This document shows positions 63,578 to 64,000 of a stretch of DNA of 64,000 nt, one piece after another. Both the position numbers and the translations under genes were made by a program. A model generated the notes under the pieces. That model saw only the letters and a list, made by a program, of their open reading frames with translations. It was not told where the DNA came from and did no database searches. Within the stretch, counting starts at the first letter, position 1, and each line of letters begins with the position of its first letter. The stretch is from Acanthacorydalis orientalis. Taxonomy: Eukaryota > Arthropoda > Insecta > Megaloptera > Corydalidae. The DNA lies in NCBI GenBank assembly GCA_034766995.1, contig CM068314.1, positions 21,571,126-21,635,125 of the forward strand. The letters are read 5' to 3'.

Positions 63578-64000
63578 TCACTTTATGAATGCCTTGCTAA
63601 ATTTCTAATTCTGATATGTCATATTATTACAATTTATATTGTATTTACTTCATTTATTTGAAATACAGTTACTTACAAATAATTTACATTTAATATAAAT
63701 AGGTTTTAAAACGACAATAAACCATTTTAGATTTAAGACTGTTGCCAAAACGATCGATTTTATGTTTAAAATTACTTTCATGTACATAATTATTATTAAT
63801 ATAACGTTAAATGAATAATAAAATTTTATTTTTGTATATATAAAAATATATAAATATATTTTTTCACTTTATTATACATATATGAATATATATATATATA
63901 TATATAATTCATGTATAGACGTCATTACTAAAATACATCATAAAATAGTACAATAATATTTTATAGTCAAAATAGAATATTACATCATTGATATTTCTGC
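62862..64000. other. No gene seen
   Basis: AT-rich DNA and two (TA)n arrays only. Confidence 0.65.

Overview
The window is very AT-rich, gene-poor eukaryotic DNA from an insect nuclear genome. Three things point that way: members of the insect gustatory receptor (GR) family, several subfamilies of mariner transposons typical of insects, and spliced genes with GT-AG introns. A holometabolan such as a hymenopteran or beetle is plausible, but the order cannot be fixed from sequence alone. Long (TA)n microsatellites occur every one to two kilobases and produce most of the spurious 'YIYIYI' open frames.

Layout. From 1 to about 38 kb I find no convincing host gene. This part holds old transposon remains: a mariner 5' fragment near 1.2 kb, LINE fragments near 4.7, 16.3 and 31.9 kb, a mellifera-type mariner at 5.1-6.1 kb, a piggyBac-like MITE at 13.3-14.0 kb, an irritans-type mariner at 25.7-26.9 kb and a decayed DDE transposase near 29.2-30.3 kb split by a 14-bp minisatellite. 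From 38.4 to 56.6 kb, on the minus strand, lies a cluster of five GR first exons (here A to E, in map order). From 56.6 to 64 kb only repeats, two internally deleted mariners and unexplained islands are seen.

The GR cluster is the biological core. Each of the five large exons encodes 317-325 residues, is open throughout, and ends at a phase-0 donor (GTAAGT or GTGAGT) at the classic GR junction before the C-terminal exons. Two sets of three small phase-0 C-terminal exons can be read by eye. One set (41942-38382) completes gene A (389 aa). The other (47785-45786) completes gene B (395 aa) and carries the family signature TYLIIFIQF. Exons C, D and E have intact donors, but no C-terminal exons are visible in the gaps that follow them. 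The simplest model is that B, C, D and E are alternative first exons spliced to one shared C-terminus, as in Drosophila Gr39a and Gr28b. This is an inference that RNA junction reads would settle. A mariner has inserted 14 bp inside the intron after the exon C donor.

All small-exon positions come from manual reading of reverse-complement sequence and splice consensus. No alignment or database search was run.
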